Below are positions 43,102 to 53,905 of a stretch of DNA of 54,001 nt, one piece after another. The position numbers and the translations under genes are program-made. The DNA is from Hydrogenobacter sp. (GTDB lineage: Bacteria > Aquificota > Aquificia > Aquificales > Aquificaceae), in the NCBI GenBank assembly GCA_023255875.1, contig JAGDVY010000013.1:1-54001 (forward strand), written 5' to 3'. Every line of letters begins with the position of its first letter. The first letter of the stretch is position 1. Under the pieces are notes generated by a model. The model was not told where the DNA came from. It saw nothing but the letters and a program-made list of their open reading frames with translations, and made no database searches.

Positions 43102-44391
43102 ATGAACCTCTATGAGTACGAGGCTTATGACAAAATATTCAAAAAGTACGGCATACCAACACCCAAGTATATGTTTGCGGACCACATAAACGATGAGCTG
43201 GTGCAGTTTATAAATGACCTTGGTGAGTGTGTGGTAAAGTCTCAGGTGCTTGTAGGCAAAAGGGGAAAAGCTGGAGCGGTAAAGGTATGCAGAGATCCAC
43301 AAACTGCCATAGAAACAGTACAAACGCTACTTAACTATCCCGTTTATGGTGAAATGCCCATAGGTATATTAGTTGCCCAAAAGGCAAACATACTAAAAGA
43401 GCTATATGCTTCCATTACCTACTCCACAGAGGTAAGAGCACCTGTGCTTACCCTCAGCTTAGAGGGTGGTATGGATATAGAGGAAGTGCCACCTGAAAAG
43501 GTCAAAACCTGGCCCATAAACCCTCTTAAGGGACTCTATCCTCACATGGTTAGAAATTACCTTCTTGAGCTTGGTTTTCCCCAAGAATACATGGGAGTTC
43601 TTAGGGAGCTTTCAGAAGTCATTGCCAACATGTACAGAGCCTTTTGGGAAACAGAAGCAAGACTTTTGGAGATAAATCCCCTTGCCATATGCGATGTAGA
43701 TGGCAAACAAAAGGTATATGCCCTTGATGCGGTAGTGACCATAGATGATGATGCATCAATTCCTCCTTCTAAGATATACGGTGTGAGGACAGCATTAAAG
43801 AGACCACCCACAGAGAGAGAAATAGAGGCATCTTTAATAGACAGAGATGATCACCGTGGAAAGGCTGGTTCTTATGTGGAAATGGATGGTGATATTGCCA
43901 TGATGACCTTTGGTGGTGGTGGTTCAACGGTCACCATAGAAACCACCTACGCTGTGGGGCTAAGGCCTGCCAACTTCACAGATATAGGAGGAAATCCTCC
44001 TGCGGAGAAGATGTATAAGATAACAAGGATAATACTTTCAAAACCCGGCATAAGGGGAGTGCTTGTTTGCGGTGGCACTGCCAACAATACAAGGATAGAT
44101 GTGACCTTAGGAGAAGGAGTGGCAAACGCCATAAGGGACCTCTACAAAGAGGGCAAACTAAACCCTGATTGGGTGTGGGTGGTACGCAGAAACGGTCCAG
44201 AGGCAGAAAAAGGTCTTCGCATGCTCTATGAAGCTTTCAAAGAGTGTAAAGTAAAGGGAGAGATATATGACTCTTCTTTGCCTCTCACAGAAGCGCCTTT
44301 AAGACTAAAAGAGCTTCTTGACAGGTGTGCAAGTAGAAAGGAAGAGGACAGAAAGCTCACAGAAGAGCAAGCTAAGGATATGGGCATATAA
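43102..44391 (+). CDS. ccsA: Citryl-CoA synthetase large subunit (SucC/AclB-like)
   Basis: A 429-residue ATP-grasp protein. It starts '[24 protein letters not shown]' like SucC, has '[20 protein letters not shown]', '[15 protein letters not shown]' and the C-terminal ligase part '[16 protein letters not shown]', '[21 protein letters not shown]'. It is longer than SucC (about 385 residues) and fits CcsA of Hydrogenobacter thermophilus, which with CcsB forms citryl-CoA in the citrate cleavage of the reductive TCA cycle. Succinyl-CoA synthetase beta is the alternative. A GGAGG site lies 11 nt upstream. The small subunit is not in this window. Confidence 0.78.
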   Translation: MNLYEYEAYDKIFKKYGIPTPKYMFADHINDELVQFINDLGECVVKSQVLVGKRGKAGAVKVCRDPQTAIETVQTLLNYPVYGEMPIGILVAQKANILKELYASITYSTEVRAPVLTLSLEGGMDIEEVPPEKVKTWPINPLKGLYPHMVRNYLLELGFPQEYMGVLRELSEVIANMYRAFWETEARLLEINPLAICDVDGKQKVYALDAVVTIDDDASIPPSKIYGVRTALKRPPTEREIEASLIDRDDHRGKAGSYVEMDGDIAMMTFGGGGSTVTIETTYAVGLRPANFTDIGGNPPAEKMYKITRIILSKPGIRGVLVCGGTANNTRIDVTLGEGVANAIRDLYKEGKLNPDWVWVVRRNGPEAEKGLRMLYEAFKECKVKGEIYDSSLPLTEAPLRLKELLDRCASRKEEDRKLTEEQAKDMGI

Positions 44392-44438
44392 GCTAAGACG
44401 ATAAAAGTTTTTAGGGTCCGCTTTATATTTTTAAAATT

Positions 44439-44885
44439 ATGGGTTTATTTGTTGAAGACCTTTTAAACTTTGGTAATCTTATAGACGCAGAAATAGAGGT
44501 GTACCTAACTCAGGACATCTTAAAGAGTGCCTATCCTAACCTAAACTTTGAGCTTGAAGATGGGCTCTTGAAGATACAGATGGAAACTAAAGGTTTCCTA
44601 TTTAAGAAAAAAAGAGAGATCAGGCTTTCGGAAAACACAAATAGTGTCAAGAATGACAGAAACACAGGTAGAAGGTACATACTCATGAGAGCTCTTACAA
44701 AGGATCTACCAAAAGATGACATCTTTTTAGTAGATGGGGAGCTTTTTGGTATAGATGTTTGGCCTGCTGTTAAGCTAACGGAGGTTTATGAAAGGGTCCC
44801 CAAGCAGTTTAAAGAAAGGTTGGCTATTACCAGATACAAGATAAAGAAAGACGGCATAAAGCTCTTCCTGAGGGTGGAAAAGTAG
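44439..44885 (+). CDS. Unknown protein
   Basis: A 148-residue soluble protein that I do not recognise. It has alternating charged and hydrophobic segments, a basic cluster 'FLFKKKREIRLSE' in the middle and no signal, membrane segment or cysteine pattern. It lies between ccsA (47-bp gap) and ilvC (24-bp gap) on the same strand, and probably is cotranscribed. No function is proposed. Confidence 0.65.
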   Translation: MGLFVEDLLNFGNLIDAEIEVYLTQDILKSAYPNLNFELEDGLLKIQMETKGFLFKKKREIRLSENTNSVKNDRNTGRRYILMRALTKDLPKDDIFLVDGELFGIDVWPAVKLTEVYERVPKQFKERLAITRYKIKKDGIKLFLRVEK

Positions 44886-46523
<1,638 letters not shown>

Positions 46524-46531
<8 letters not shown>

Positions 46532-47186
46532 GCCATATGTGATCATAGTTTCGGAAGTAAGTGTTGATGGGAAACTCACTCTATATAGGGGAGCATCCAG
46601 CAAAGAGCTTATGACACTGATGGATCAAGAAGCCTACAGATATCTTCACGAGATAAGGGCTAAAGTGGATGGCATCATGGTAGGTTGCGAAACAGTAAGA
46701 ACAGATAACCCAAGCCTTACAGTCAGATACGTTCAGGGCAAAAATCCCGTCAGGATAATTCCCTGTTCTACTGCGAATGTTCCTTTGGATGCCAACATTT
46801 TCTCAAAGGACGCACCTACCCTGATAGTGACTACAAAGAGAGCACCTGAAGAAAAGTTGGAAAAAATAAGAGAAATAGGAGCGGAAGTGTGGGTAGTAGG
46901 AGAAGACCTTGTGGATTTTGATGCTCTTATGCCTATGCTTGTGGAGAGAGGAATAAACAGCCTTATGGTAGAAGGTGGGGCTTCCATTAACTGGGAGTTC
47001 ATAAAGAGGGGCTTTGTAGATGAGATAAGACTCATACATCTGCCTGTCATAGTAGGCGGTGAGAATGTGCCTACCCTTGTAGGTGGTGAAGGTTTTAAAA
47101 AGCTTAGAAACCTTATGCACCTTAGACTTAGGGCACACTTCAAAAGAGGACACCACCTAATCACCGAATGGGAAGTAGTCAGGTAA
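46524..47186 (+). CDS. 2,5-diamino-6-ribosylamino-4(3H)-pyrimidinone 5'-phosphate reductase-like (RibD C-terminal type)
   Basis: A 220-residue single-domain reductase of the RibD C-terminal/archaeal ArfC family (COG1985-like), NADPH-dependent riboflavin pathway. Motifs: 'VSVDGKLTL', 'VDGIMVGCETVRTDNPSLTVR' (with Asn-Pro-x-Leu-x-Val-Arg) and 'LMVEGGASINWEF'. There is no deaminase domain, unlike bacterial RibD. The ATG at 46524 overlaps the previous gene by 8 bp; a TTG at 46512 is in frame but less likely. Confidence 0.85.
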
Positions 47187-47529
47187 ATTTATTATGACAG
47201 TAAGGACATACTATTGCCTTTATATGAACCTCGCTATAACACATGGGACACCTTTTCCTACCTTTGAGATACAAAAAAATATTGAAGTGGAATAGGTATT
47301 TCAGGAGAAGGTAAAAGGAGAAAACACCTAATATGATCAACCAAGCCTTTATGGGTGTAAAAATCTCGTAGTATTTTATCCAGAGATAAGTGGCTGATAT
47401 GGATGCTATCCAAAAGGCTATTCTTCTGTCTAAAAAAACTTGGGCAAGCACATGAATTAGTGCCATCCAAATAAAGAACTGTAGTAAGGACTCTCTAAAT
47501 AAAGGTTCAACGGTTTTTAACCAGTCCAT
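47179..47529 (-). CDS. Membrane protein with C-terminal zinc ribbon, unknown
   Basis: A 116-residue protein with three likely hydrophobic helices (about residues 16-35, 38-53, 58-82). A C-terminal zinc ribbon of two Cys-x2-Cys pairs follows ('RCPMCYSEVHIKAIVCPYC', about residues 93-111). It overlaps the upstream small membrane protein by 23 bp and the convergent reductase gene by 8 bp. I do not recognise the family. Confidence 0.65.
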   Translation of the reverse strand: MDWLKTVEPLFRESLLQFFIWMALIHVLAQVFLDRRIAFWIASISATYLWIKYYEIFTPIKAWLIILGVFSFYLLLKYLFHFNIFLYLKGRKRCPMCYSEVHIKAIVCPYCHNKFT

Positions 47530-47755
47530 TGAATACCCAACCCCTGACTATCAGATGAAGTAATAAACCCATGTGAAACACCAAAAGGTGCATAAGAAGA
47601 CCTACATAACCCAAGGACTTAAGAATGTAGAAAAAGAACATTCCTGTTAAAACAAGCCTCACCAAGCTTGACAAATATAGCCAACTTGTATATCTGGAAA
47701 GTATGTAAAGACTCTCCACGTAAAGGACACCCATCAAAAAGCTAACAAACAGCAT
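47507..47755 (-). CDS. Small hydrophobic membrane protein, unknown
   Basis: An 82-residue protein with two to three hydrophobic helices. The ATG at 47755 is chosen; the frame stays open to 47869, but that part would run antisense through the start of tsaB and has a charged, unlikely sequence. It overlaps the zinc-ribbon membrane gene downstream by 23 bp, so the two are translationally coupled. Its size and the 'RLVLTGMFFFYILKSLGYVG' segment faintly recall ATP synthase subunit I, but this is weak. Confidence 0.5.
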   Translation of the reverse strand: MLFVSFLMGVLYVESLYILSRYTSWLYLSSLVRLVLTGMFFFYILKSLGYVGLLMHLLVFHMGLLLHLIVRGWVFNGLVKNR

Positions 47756-47772
47756 ATATAATAGTATAGCTA

Positions 47773-48348
47773 ATGAGAATCTTTTCTCTTGATACTTCCT
47801 TTTCCTTCTTAAACTTTTCGGTGATTGATGAAGGGAAGGTGACCTTTTTGTGCTATCTTGACAACTCAAAGAAGACTCTTGAGAACTTACCCAAGGTGTT
47901 GGCAGATTACAATATAAGACCCCAAGATTACGATGCCTTTGCCATTTGTGTAGGTGTAGGATACCTCACCTCGGTGAGAATTGGCATAACCTTTATAAAA
48001 GGCTGGGCTTATCTTTTTAATAAGCCAGTGGTAGGATATGAGAATCTTGAACTGATGGCAAAGCATACACACACAAACTTTCCCAAGATACCCTGCTTGA
48101 AAGTGAGCCACACCATATTCTACAGGATAGTAGAGGAAGACAAAATATCGGAGATAAAGTCCGCTAAGGCATGTCCACCACAGGGTTATGTAATAAGCTT
48201 AAAGGATCACGCTATAGAGGGTAGCAATGTGGTTCTTGAGTTTTTCCCCTTTTCTGCTTACGGTGGAATATACGCTTACGAAAAGCTAAGATCTGGATAC
48301 CAAGGTGATGACCTCTTCTTTTTAGAACCTATTTATGTGAAATCTTAG
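47773..48348 (+). CDS. tsaB: tRNA threonylcarbamoyladenosine biosynthesis protein TsaB
   Basis: A 191-residue ASKHA-fold protein, partner of TsaD in making t6A37 in ANN-decoding tRNAs. It begins 'MRIFSLDTSFSFLNFSV' and has 'CVGVGYLTSVRIGITFIKGWAY', the TsaB counterpart of 'GPGSFTGLRIG'. The usual Gly-Pro-Gly-Ser-Phe-Thr is replaced by a diverged version, which is common since TsaB is not the catalytic subunit. Its stop overlaps the stop of the convergent QueC-like gene. Confidence 0.88.
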   Translation: MRIFSLDTSFSFLNFSVIDEGKVTFLCYLDNSKKTLENLPKVLADYNIRPQDYDAFAICVGVGYLTSVRIGITFIKGWAYLFNKPVVGYENLELMAKHTHTNFPKIPCLKVSHTIFYRIVEEDKISEIKSAKACPPQGYVISLKDHAIEGSNVVLEFFPFSAYGGIYAYEKLRSGYQGDDLFFLEPIYVKS

Positions 48349-48956
48349 CCTATAACTAAAGCTTCTTGTCTTTCTCTACACTTTATGCACTTTTCACACG
48401 GAACTATTTTACCTTTTATTTTCTTGGGATTGGCACACGAAAGGGTAAGGTGATAGGGCACTATGCTAAGTCCCATCTTCACTACTTGAGCCTTTTCAAG
48501 CCCAAACAGAGGCGTTTCTATATAAAACTCTCTACCTACGCCTTTGGATATGAGTTTTTCCAGCTGTTTTAGGTACTCTACCGTGTTATCTGGAAAAGGG
48601 TAAAGCCCAAGACTGCCTATGCCTAACCTGTTTATCCCTTTGGAAAGAGCGTAAAGAGCACATGTGGTTATAAGGGTCATGTTCCTCAAGGGTATGAAAA
48701 TGTCCTGTACAGTTTTTAGGGTTTTTCTTGGATCTACGTGTCCTTGCACTCTTAGAACTCTTAGTGCCATAAGGTTTGGATAACTTCTCTTTGTGTATCT
48801 CCAAAGGTTTACTGCGTTTTCAAGTTCAAGGCTTTCCCACCTTTCTCCAGATTTTACATAAACGGGATAAACCAAATGCCCCTTTTGGAGGTACATGTAA
48901 AGCAAGGTAGTACTTTCTACTCCACCACTAAAGAGGACCGCTATCTTAACACTCAC
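48345..48956 (-). CDS. QueC/ExsB-like ATP pyrophosphatase
   Basis: A 203-residue PP-loop protein: 'VLFSGGVESTTLLYMYL' (SGGxxS, with Glu where Asp is usual). The C-terminus carries four cysteines 'CANPKKIKGKIVPCEKCIKC', matching the QueC zinc site, and 'RERQEAL'. QueC makes 7-cyano-7-deazaguanine (preQ0) for queuosine. The divergence from standard QueC leaves open another amide-forming reaction. I chose the GTG at 48956, 10 nt after GGGAGG; a GTG at 48974 is also in frame. Overlaps the SDR gene by 11 bp. Confidence 0.75.
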   Translation of the reverse strand: MSVKIAVLFSGGVESTTLLYMYLQKGHLVYPVYVKSGERWESLELENAVNLWRYTKRSYPNLMALRVLRVQGHVDPRKTLKTVQDIFIPLRNMTLITTCALYALSKGINRLGIGSLGLYPFPDNTVEYLKQLEKLISKGVGREFYIETPLFGLEKAQVVKMGLSIVPYHLTLSCANPKKIKGKIVPCEKCIKCRERQEALVIG

Positions 48957-49665
48957 CGGATATGTGCCTCCCACTGTCCAAATTTATGATCTCTCCTGTT
49001 ATACTTTGGGCTTCTAGCAAAAACTCGGTAAGTGCCACCACATCTTCTATAGACACCTGCCTTTTTAGTGGTGTTTTGTTTATGTATTCCTTCCACTTTT
49101 CCTCCGAAAAGTCCTCTGGTTTTAGAGTAGGTCCAAGGGCTATGGCATTAACAAGCACATGAGGTGCAAACTCCTTTGCTAACACCTTTACCGCAGTATG
49201 AAGAGCACCTTTTGAGATGAAATACGCAGAGTAGTTTCTGTAGGGTGTGGTGTTGGTAGCCCAATCTCCAAAGGCTACTATCCTGCCTTTGGTATCACCA
49301 GAATTGTGAAGCATGTATGGGTAAAGAAGTTTGCTAAGAAACAGAAAAGCTTCTGTATTTGGGACAAAGTGCGCATACAGGTCATCTCTCTTTAAGGACT
49401 CAATGGGCGTAGAAAAATAGGGGCTTGCGCTGTGTATAAAAGCGTCTATTCCTCCTAAGTGATCAATGGTTTCTTCTACCACCTTAGAGTAGATTTGGTG
49501 GTCTGACAGGTCCGCCTCAATACCAAAAGCATTCTGCCTTAGGAGTTCCTCCACAGCCTGTGTGCGTGTGCGATAAACAAAGGCTATTTTGTACCCTTTG
49601 TCTATCAATCTTTTGGCTATATAAAAACCTATCCTTCTTACACCTGTTATAAGCACTCTCTTCAT
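48946..49665 (-). CDS. Short-chain dehydrogenase, pteridine-reductase-like
   Basis: A 239-residue SDR. The nucleotide motif is 'VLITGVRRIGFYIAKRL' (Thr-Gly-x3-Arg-Ile-Gly), with 'YRTRTQAV' (Arg, fits NADPH). The active site is 'Tyr-x3-Lys' in 'NYSAYFISKGALH' and 'NAIALGPTL' follows. The 'GVRRIG' form is typical of pteridine reductases and FolM (dihydromonapterin reductase). Its coupling to a QueC-like gene suggests pterin or deazapurine metabolism, but this is an inference. Confidence 0.8.
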   Translation of the reverse strand: MKRVLITGVRRIGFYIAKRLIDKGYKIAFVYRTRTQAVEELLRQNAFGIEADLSDHQIYSKVVEETIDHLGGIDAFIHSASPYFSTPIESLKRDDLYAHFVPNTEAFLFLSKLLYPYMLHNSGDTKGRIVAFGDWATNTTPYRNYSAYFISKGALHTAVKVLAKEFAPHVLVNAIALGPTLKPEDFSEEKWKEYINKTPLKRQVSIEDVVALTEFLLEAQSITGEIINLDSGRHISGEC

Positions 49666-49758
49666 CCTGCTGTATATTTTATGCCTGAATTAAACTTTGT
49701 GGGCAGATACCGTCCTTCATGTGAAAGTGGTGGTAGTGAAGTTTCTTCAAAAAGGTTA

Positions 49759-49764
49759 TATAAT
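49759..49764 (+). promoter_or_regulatory. -10 box of the SRP RNA / tRNA-Arg unit
   Basis: TATAAT at 49759-49764 lies 10 bp before the SRP RNA 5' stem, which gives a start near 49771. The -35 position (about 49736-49741, GTGAAG) is weak. The gap between the SDR start and this promoter holds no gene. Confidence 0.5.
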
Positions 49765-49774
49765 TAATAATTAA

Positions 49775-49849
49775 CCCCGCAACGGGAAAGGGTGAACCCC
49801 GCCAGGCCCGAAAGGGAGCAACGGTAAGCCTGCAGTCCCGGGTGCGGGG
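49775..49849 (+). ncRNA. ffs: Bacterial signal recognition particle RNA (4.5S type)
   Basis: About 75 nt that fold into one hairpin: CCCCGC at 49775 pairs with GCGGGG at 49844-49849. The centre has the universal SRP domain IV, with the asymmetric loops and a GNRA tetraloop (GGCCC-GAAA-GGGAGCAACGG). It binds Ffh and targets membrane proteins. Only 2 nt separate it from tRNA-Arg, so the 3' end is probably formed by RNase P cleavage at the tRNA. Confidence 0.92.
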
Positions 49850-49851
49850 TA

Positions 49852-49925
49852 GGGCCCGTAGCTCAGCTGGATAGAGCAAGGGATTTCTAATCCCTAGGTC
49901 GGGGGTTCGAGTCCCTCCGGGCCCG
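49852..49925 (+). tRNA. tRNA-Arg (TCT)
   Basis: A 74-nt cloverleaf: acceptor GGGCCCG pairs with CGGGCCC, anticodon stem AGGGA/TCCCT around loop TTTCTAA gives anticodon TCT (reads AGA, AGG); T arm GGGGG-TTCGAGT-CCCTC. Discriminator G; CCA is not encoded. It lies 2 nt after the SRP RNA and 127 bp before phoX. Confidence 0.95.
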
Positions 49926-50052
49926 CTTTAAGGAGTAGTTCAGAACATAAATCCTACTTTTACCCTTAACATTGCCAAATACCAATGAACTTCAAAAAAA
50001 TTTAACAATCTTTTCCTACGATCCATAACTACTCGTCAGGAGGTTAAAGACT

Positions 50053-51975
50053 ATGGGTGAGTATTTTGGTGAAGTCTTAGAGAGGGCTTTGAGCAGAAGA
50101 GATCTTTTCAAAAAGATGGGTATCTTGGGTGCGGGTGTATTTGTTTTATCTTCTCGCGGTGTAGGTGGTAGTGTTCCAAGTGTAAGTCCTCTGTCCTTTA
50201 AAACTATTTATCCAAACACAGAAGACAGAATAACAGTTCCTGATGACTTTGAGTGGGACATAATTGTAAAGTGGGGTGATGCCCTTGATAACGGTCCAAA
50301 TCTAAACTGGAACAGAGTTTACGAAGGATGCACACAAGAAGATGTGGAGCGTCAAAAATACTGTTTTGGATACAACAACGACTTTGTAGGTTATTTTAAA
50401 GCTCCTGATGGTGCTGAAATTTTAGCTGTAAACAACGAATACTTTAACCCTGAGTTAGCATTCAAAGATTTCCTTGATTTAACTACTTTAAAACCAAAAA
50501 CAGGGAGACCAACAAAAGAAGAATCTATGTTAATGTTGGAAGCTCACGGTGTATCAATAGTTGAGATTAAAAAAGATAAAGATGGAAAATACACATATGT
50601 AAAAGGTTCTAAGTATAACAGGAGAATAACTGGAAGCACTCCAATATACATATCTGGACCTGCTAAAGGACACAGATTACTAAAGACCTCCAAAGACCCT
50701 AACGGTGAATTAGTTTATGGAACTCTCAATAACTGCTCTGGCGGTAAAACTCCTTGGGGGACACTTTTGAGCTGTGAAGAGAACTTTAACTCCTACTTTG
50801 GGGGAAATCTTAATAACATAAGTGATCCACACGTGCAAGACCTTCATAAAAGGTACGGAGTGCCTTCAAGCTATAGCGCTTTTTATGGCTTTCATCTCTA
50901 CGATGACAGGTTTAACATAGAAAAAGAACCCAACGAACCTTTCCGCTTTGGTTGGGTTGTTGAGATAGACCCTCTAAATCCAAACAGACCACCAGTTAAA
51001 AGAACTGCCCTTGGTAGAATAAAACACGAAGCAGCCACCTGTGTGGTTGGTAAAAGTGGGAAAGTAGTAGTTTACATGGGAGACGATGAAAGATTTCAAT
51101 ACATTTATAAATTCGTTACAAAAGGAAAGTACGACCCTACCAACAGGGAGGCTAACTTTGGTCTTTTGGACGAAGGAACTTTATACGTTGCCAAATTCAA
51201 AGATGACTTTACTGGTGAGTGGATAATGCTTGCATCTGTAGAAGCAGGAAAAATTACGGTAAACAGTAATCTTCCAGATGTGTATAAAAATGACCCTGTT
51301 CTTGTTTTCATAGACACAAGGGGAGCTGCATCAGCTTTAGGTGCAACTCAAATGGATAGACCTGAAGATTTTGAGTGGAACCCTATAACCAAAAGTGCTT
51401 GGGCAGTTATGACTTACAACGATAAAAGAACAACTCCAAACGCTCCGAACCCTCGCTCTCCCAACTACTTTGGACATATAATAGAGATCAAAGAAGAAGG
51501 AGAAGACCCAGAATCCACTAAGTTTAGATGGGATATACCCATACTTTGTGGTATCTCTGGAAGCCCTGATACAAACAGCCAACTTGTGTTATACAAAAAA
51601 CCAGCTTCTAACGATACACCTTCCATCAGTGCACCTGACAATATAGCCATAGACAAACTTGGTAACGTTTGGATAGCTACCGACGGAAATCCAGGTAAAA
51701 GCAGATTACAGAAAAACGACGGTGTTTATGTGCTAAACCCATTTAGCAAAGAGCTCAAGATGTTCCTATCAGGCGTTCCTGGATGTGAAATATGCGGTCC
51801 AGAGTTTACAAACGATTATAAATACTTCTTCTGTGCTATACAACACCCAGGAGAAGACCCAGCAGATACTGGAAAAATGGTAAGTCAATGGCCTTATCTA
51901 AACGACGGTGTTAAAATTCCAAGGCCATCAGTTATATTCGTTCGTAGAAAAGATGGCAGAGAAATATACGCTTAA
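50053..51975 (+). CDS. phoX: PhoX-family (DUF839) Tat-secreted alkaline phosphatase
   Basis: A 640-residue periplasmic protein. A twin-arginine signal 'SRRDLFKKMGILGAGVFVLS' is near the N-terminus. Family motifs are 'NCSGGKTPWGTLLSCEENF', 'GRIKHEAATCVV', 'MGDDERFQYIYKF' and 'RPEDFEWNP'. PhoX enzymes bind calcium and iron and release phosphate from many esters. An AGGAGG site precedes the ATG. The gene uses TTA leucine and AAA codons more than its neighbours, suggesting acquisition. The 127-bp gap after the tRNA holds no clear Pho box. Confidence 0.92.
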   Translation: MGEYFGEVLERALSRRDLFKKMGILGAGVFVLSSRGVGGSVPSVSPLSFKTIYPNTEDRITVPDDFEWDIIVKWGDALDNGPNLNWNRVYEGCTQEDVERQKYCFGYNNDFVGYFKAPDGAEILAVNNEYFNPELAFKDFLDLTTLKPKTGRPTKEESMLMLEAHGVSIVEIKKDKDGKYTYVKGSKYNRRITGSTPIYISGPAKGHRLLKTSKDPNGELVYGTLNNCSGGKTPWGTLLSCEENFNSYFGGNLNNISDPHVQDLHKRYGVPSSYSAFYGFHLYDDRFNIEKEPNEPFRFGWVVEIDPLNPNRPPVKRTALGRIKHEAATCVVGKSGKVVVYMGDDERFQYIYKFVTKGKYDPTNREANFGLLDEGTLYVAKFKDDFTGEWIMLASVEAGKITVNSNLPDVYKNDPVLVFIDTRGAASALGATQMDRPEDFEWNPITKSAWAVMTYNDKRTTPNAPNPRSPNYFGHIIEIKEEGEDPESTKFRWDIPILCGISGSPDTNSQLVLYKKPASNDTPSISAPDNIAIDKLGNVWIATDGNPGKSRLQKNDGVYVLNPFSKELKMFLSGVPGCEICGPEFTNDYKYFFCAIQHPGEDPADTGKMVSQWPYLNDGVKIPRPSVIFVRRKDGREIYA

Positions 51976-51985
51976 ACACCATTTT

Positions 51986-52009
51986 GGGGGGATCCTGCGT
52001 CCCCCCTTT
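51986..52009. terminator. Bidirectional terminator between phoX and glnA
   Basis: A 7-bp stem GGGGGGA / TCCCCCC (51986-51992 and 52000-52006) has a 7-base loop, with TTT after it and AAAA-complement (TTTT in the minus strand reading ACCATTTT) before it. It sits in the 37-bp gap between the convergent genes. Confidence 0.7.
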
Positions 52010-52012
52010 ACA

Positions 52013-53422
52013 TTAAATATCAAAGTAAAGCTCAAACTCCTTAGGATGCGGTATGAACCTTATCTCATCTATTTCTTTACGCTTGTAATTTATCCAGAAT
52101 TGTATAAACTCCTCAGTAAAGACACCTCCCTTTAGGAGGAACTCATAGTCATTTTCCAGAGCTTTCAGAGCTTCTTCTAAAGAACCTGGAAGTTGAGGGA
52201 TATCTTTTAGCTCTTCTGGTGGTAGGGAGTATATGTCCTTATCAAAGGGCTCTCCTGGATGTATGCGGTTTTCTATGCCGTCAATGGCTGCCATGAGTAT
52301 GGCGGAAAAGGCAAGATAAGGATTGCACGTTGGGTCTGGGAATCTTATTTCTATCCTCTTTGCCTTTGGAGACTGGGAGTACATGGGTATCCTAATGGCT
52401 GCGGAGCGATTTCTGGCAGAGTAGGCAAGCCTTACAGGAGCTTCAAAACCGGGAACAAGTCTGTGATAGGAGTTAATGGTGGGATTTGTGAAGGCTGTAA
52501 GGGCGGGTCCATGCTTTAGTATGCCACCTATAGCGTAAAGGCATATCTCCGACACTCCAGCGTACTCAGAACCCGCAAAGAGGTTCTGTCCATCCTTCCA
52601 TATGGAAAAGTGGGTGTGCATGCCGGAACCATTGTCGTTGGGAAGAACCTTAGGCATAAATGTGGCGTATTTGCCATACTTATTGGCTACCATCCTAACC
52701 ACATACTTGTAGATGAACATTTTGTCTGCCTGGTTTACCAAAGAGTCGTATCTTATGTCTATCTCACACTGTCCTGCGGTGGCTACCTCGTGATGATGAA
52801 GTTCAACCACGATGCCAAGCTGGGACATGATGGATACCATTTCGTTGCGAAGATGATGAGTTTTGTCCAATGGTGGAACTGGGAAATACCCTCTTTTGTT
52901 GGGTATTTTGTAGCCCGAAGAAGTAACTTCTCTGTTCCACCATCCTTCCTCTGAATCGATTCTCCAAAAGGCGTAGTTAGAGGATGTACCAAACTCTACA
53001 GAGTCAAATATGAAAAACTCCGCTTCAGGACCAAAGTAAGCGGTGTCTCCTATACCTGTTTGTTTCAGATAAAGCTCTGCCTTTTGTGCTATGTACCTTG
53101 TATCCCTGCTGTAGCGTTCCCTTGTGATGGGATCGTAAATGTCACATATCATTACAAGAGTCTTGGGCTCCATAAAGGGATCTATAAAGGCGGTGGATGC
53201 ATCTGGAATGGCAATCATATCCGACTCGTGTATGGACTGCCAACCCCTTATGGAAGATCCATCAAATCCTTTACCGTTTTCAAAAGTATCAAGAGAAAGC
53301 TCGTAGGCAGGTATGGTTAAGTGTTGCCACTGACCCAAAAGATCAGAGAAACGAAGGTCCACATACTGGATACCTTCCTGTTCAATAAGGTTCAGCACCT
53401 CTTCCGGCGTGTACTTGGGCAT
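52013..53422 (-). CDS. glnA: Glutamine synthetase, type I
   Basis: A 469-residue GSI assimilating ammonium into glutamine. Motifs: 'FDGSSIRGW', '[12 protein letters not shown]', '[21 protein letters not shown]' (ATP region), '[10 protein letters not shown]'. The segment '[13 protein letters not shown]' holds the Tyr of the adenylylation site, so GlnE-type control is possible. It follows glnB after 21 bp, and should be expressed from the same sigma-54 promoter. Confidence 0.97.
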   Translation of the reverse strand: MPKYTPEEVLNLIEQEGIQYVDLRFSDLLGQWQHLTIPAYELSLDTFENGKGFDGSSIRGWQSIHESDMIAIPDASTAFIDPFMEPKTLVMICDIYDPITRERYSRDTRYIAQKAELYLKQTGIGDTAYFGPEAEFFIFDSVEFGTSSNYAFWRIDSEEGWWNREVTSSGYKIPNKRGYFPVPPLDKTHHLRNEMVSIMSQLGIVVELHHHEVATAGQCEIDIRYDSLVNQADKMFIYKYVVRMVANKYGKYATFMPKVLPNDNGSGMHTHFSIWKDGQNLFAGSEYAGVSEICLYAIGGILKHGPALTAFTNPTINSYHRLVPGFEAPVRLAYSARNRSAAIRIPMYSQSPKAKRIEIRFPDPTCNPYLAFSAILMAAIDGIENRIHPGEPFDKDIYSLPPEELKDIPQLPGSLEEALKALENDYEFLLKGGVFTEEFIQFWINYKRKEIDEIRFIPHPKEFELYFDI

Positions 53423-53443
53423 GCTTTACCTCCTTTTATAGAT

Positions 53444-53842
<399 letters not shown>

Positions 53843-53905
53843 TTATTTTATTACTTTCTTTAGGACCATTAGGTTTTCTTTGTTGCAAATTTGTTTACAA
53901 TTTTG

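Noticed and set aside
47756-47869. N-terminal extension of the small membrane protein, antisense to the start of tsaB
   Set aside because: The added residues are charged and low in complexity and mirror the tsaB coding strand; the ATG at 47755 begins the hydrophobic part.
49926-50052. Pho box upstream of phoX
   Set aside because: AT-rich segments resemble half of a Pho box only loosely and no repeated 7-mer with correct spacing is seen.
50053-52012. Integrated island with att repeats around phoX
   Set aside because: I found no copy of the tRNA-Arg 3' end after phoX and no integrase.
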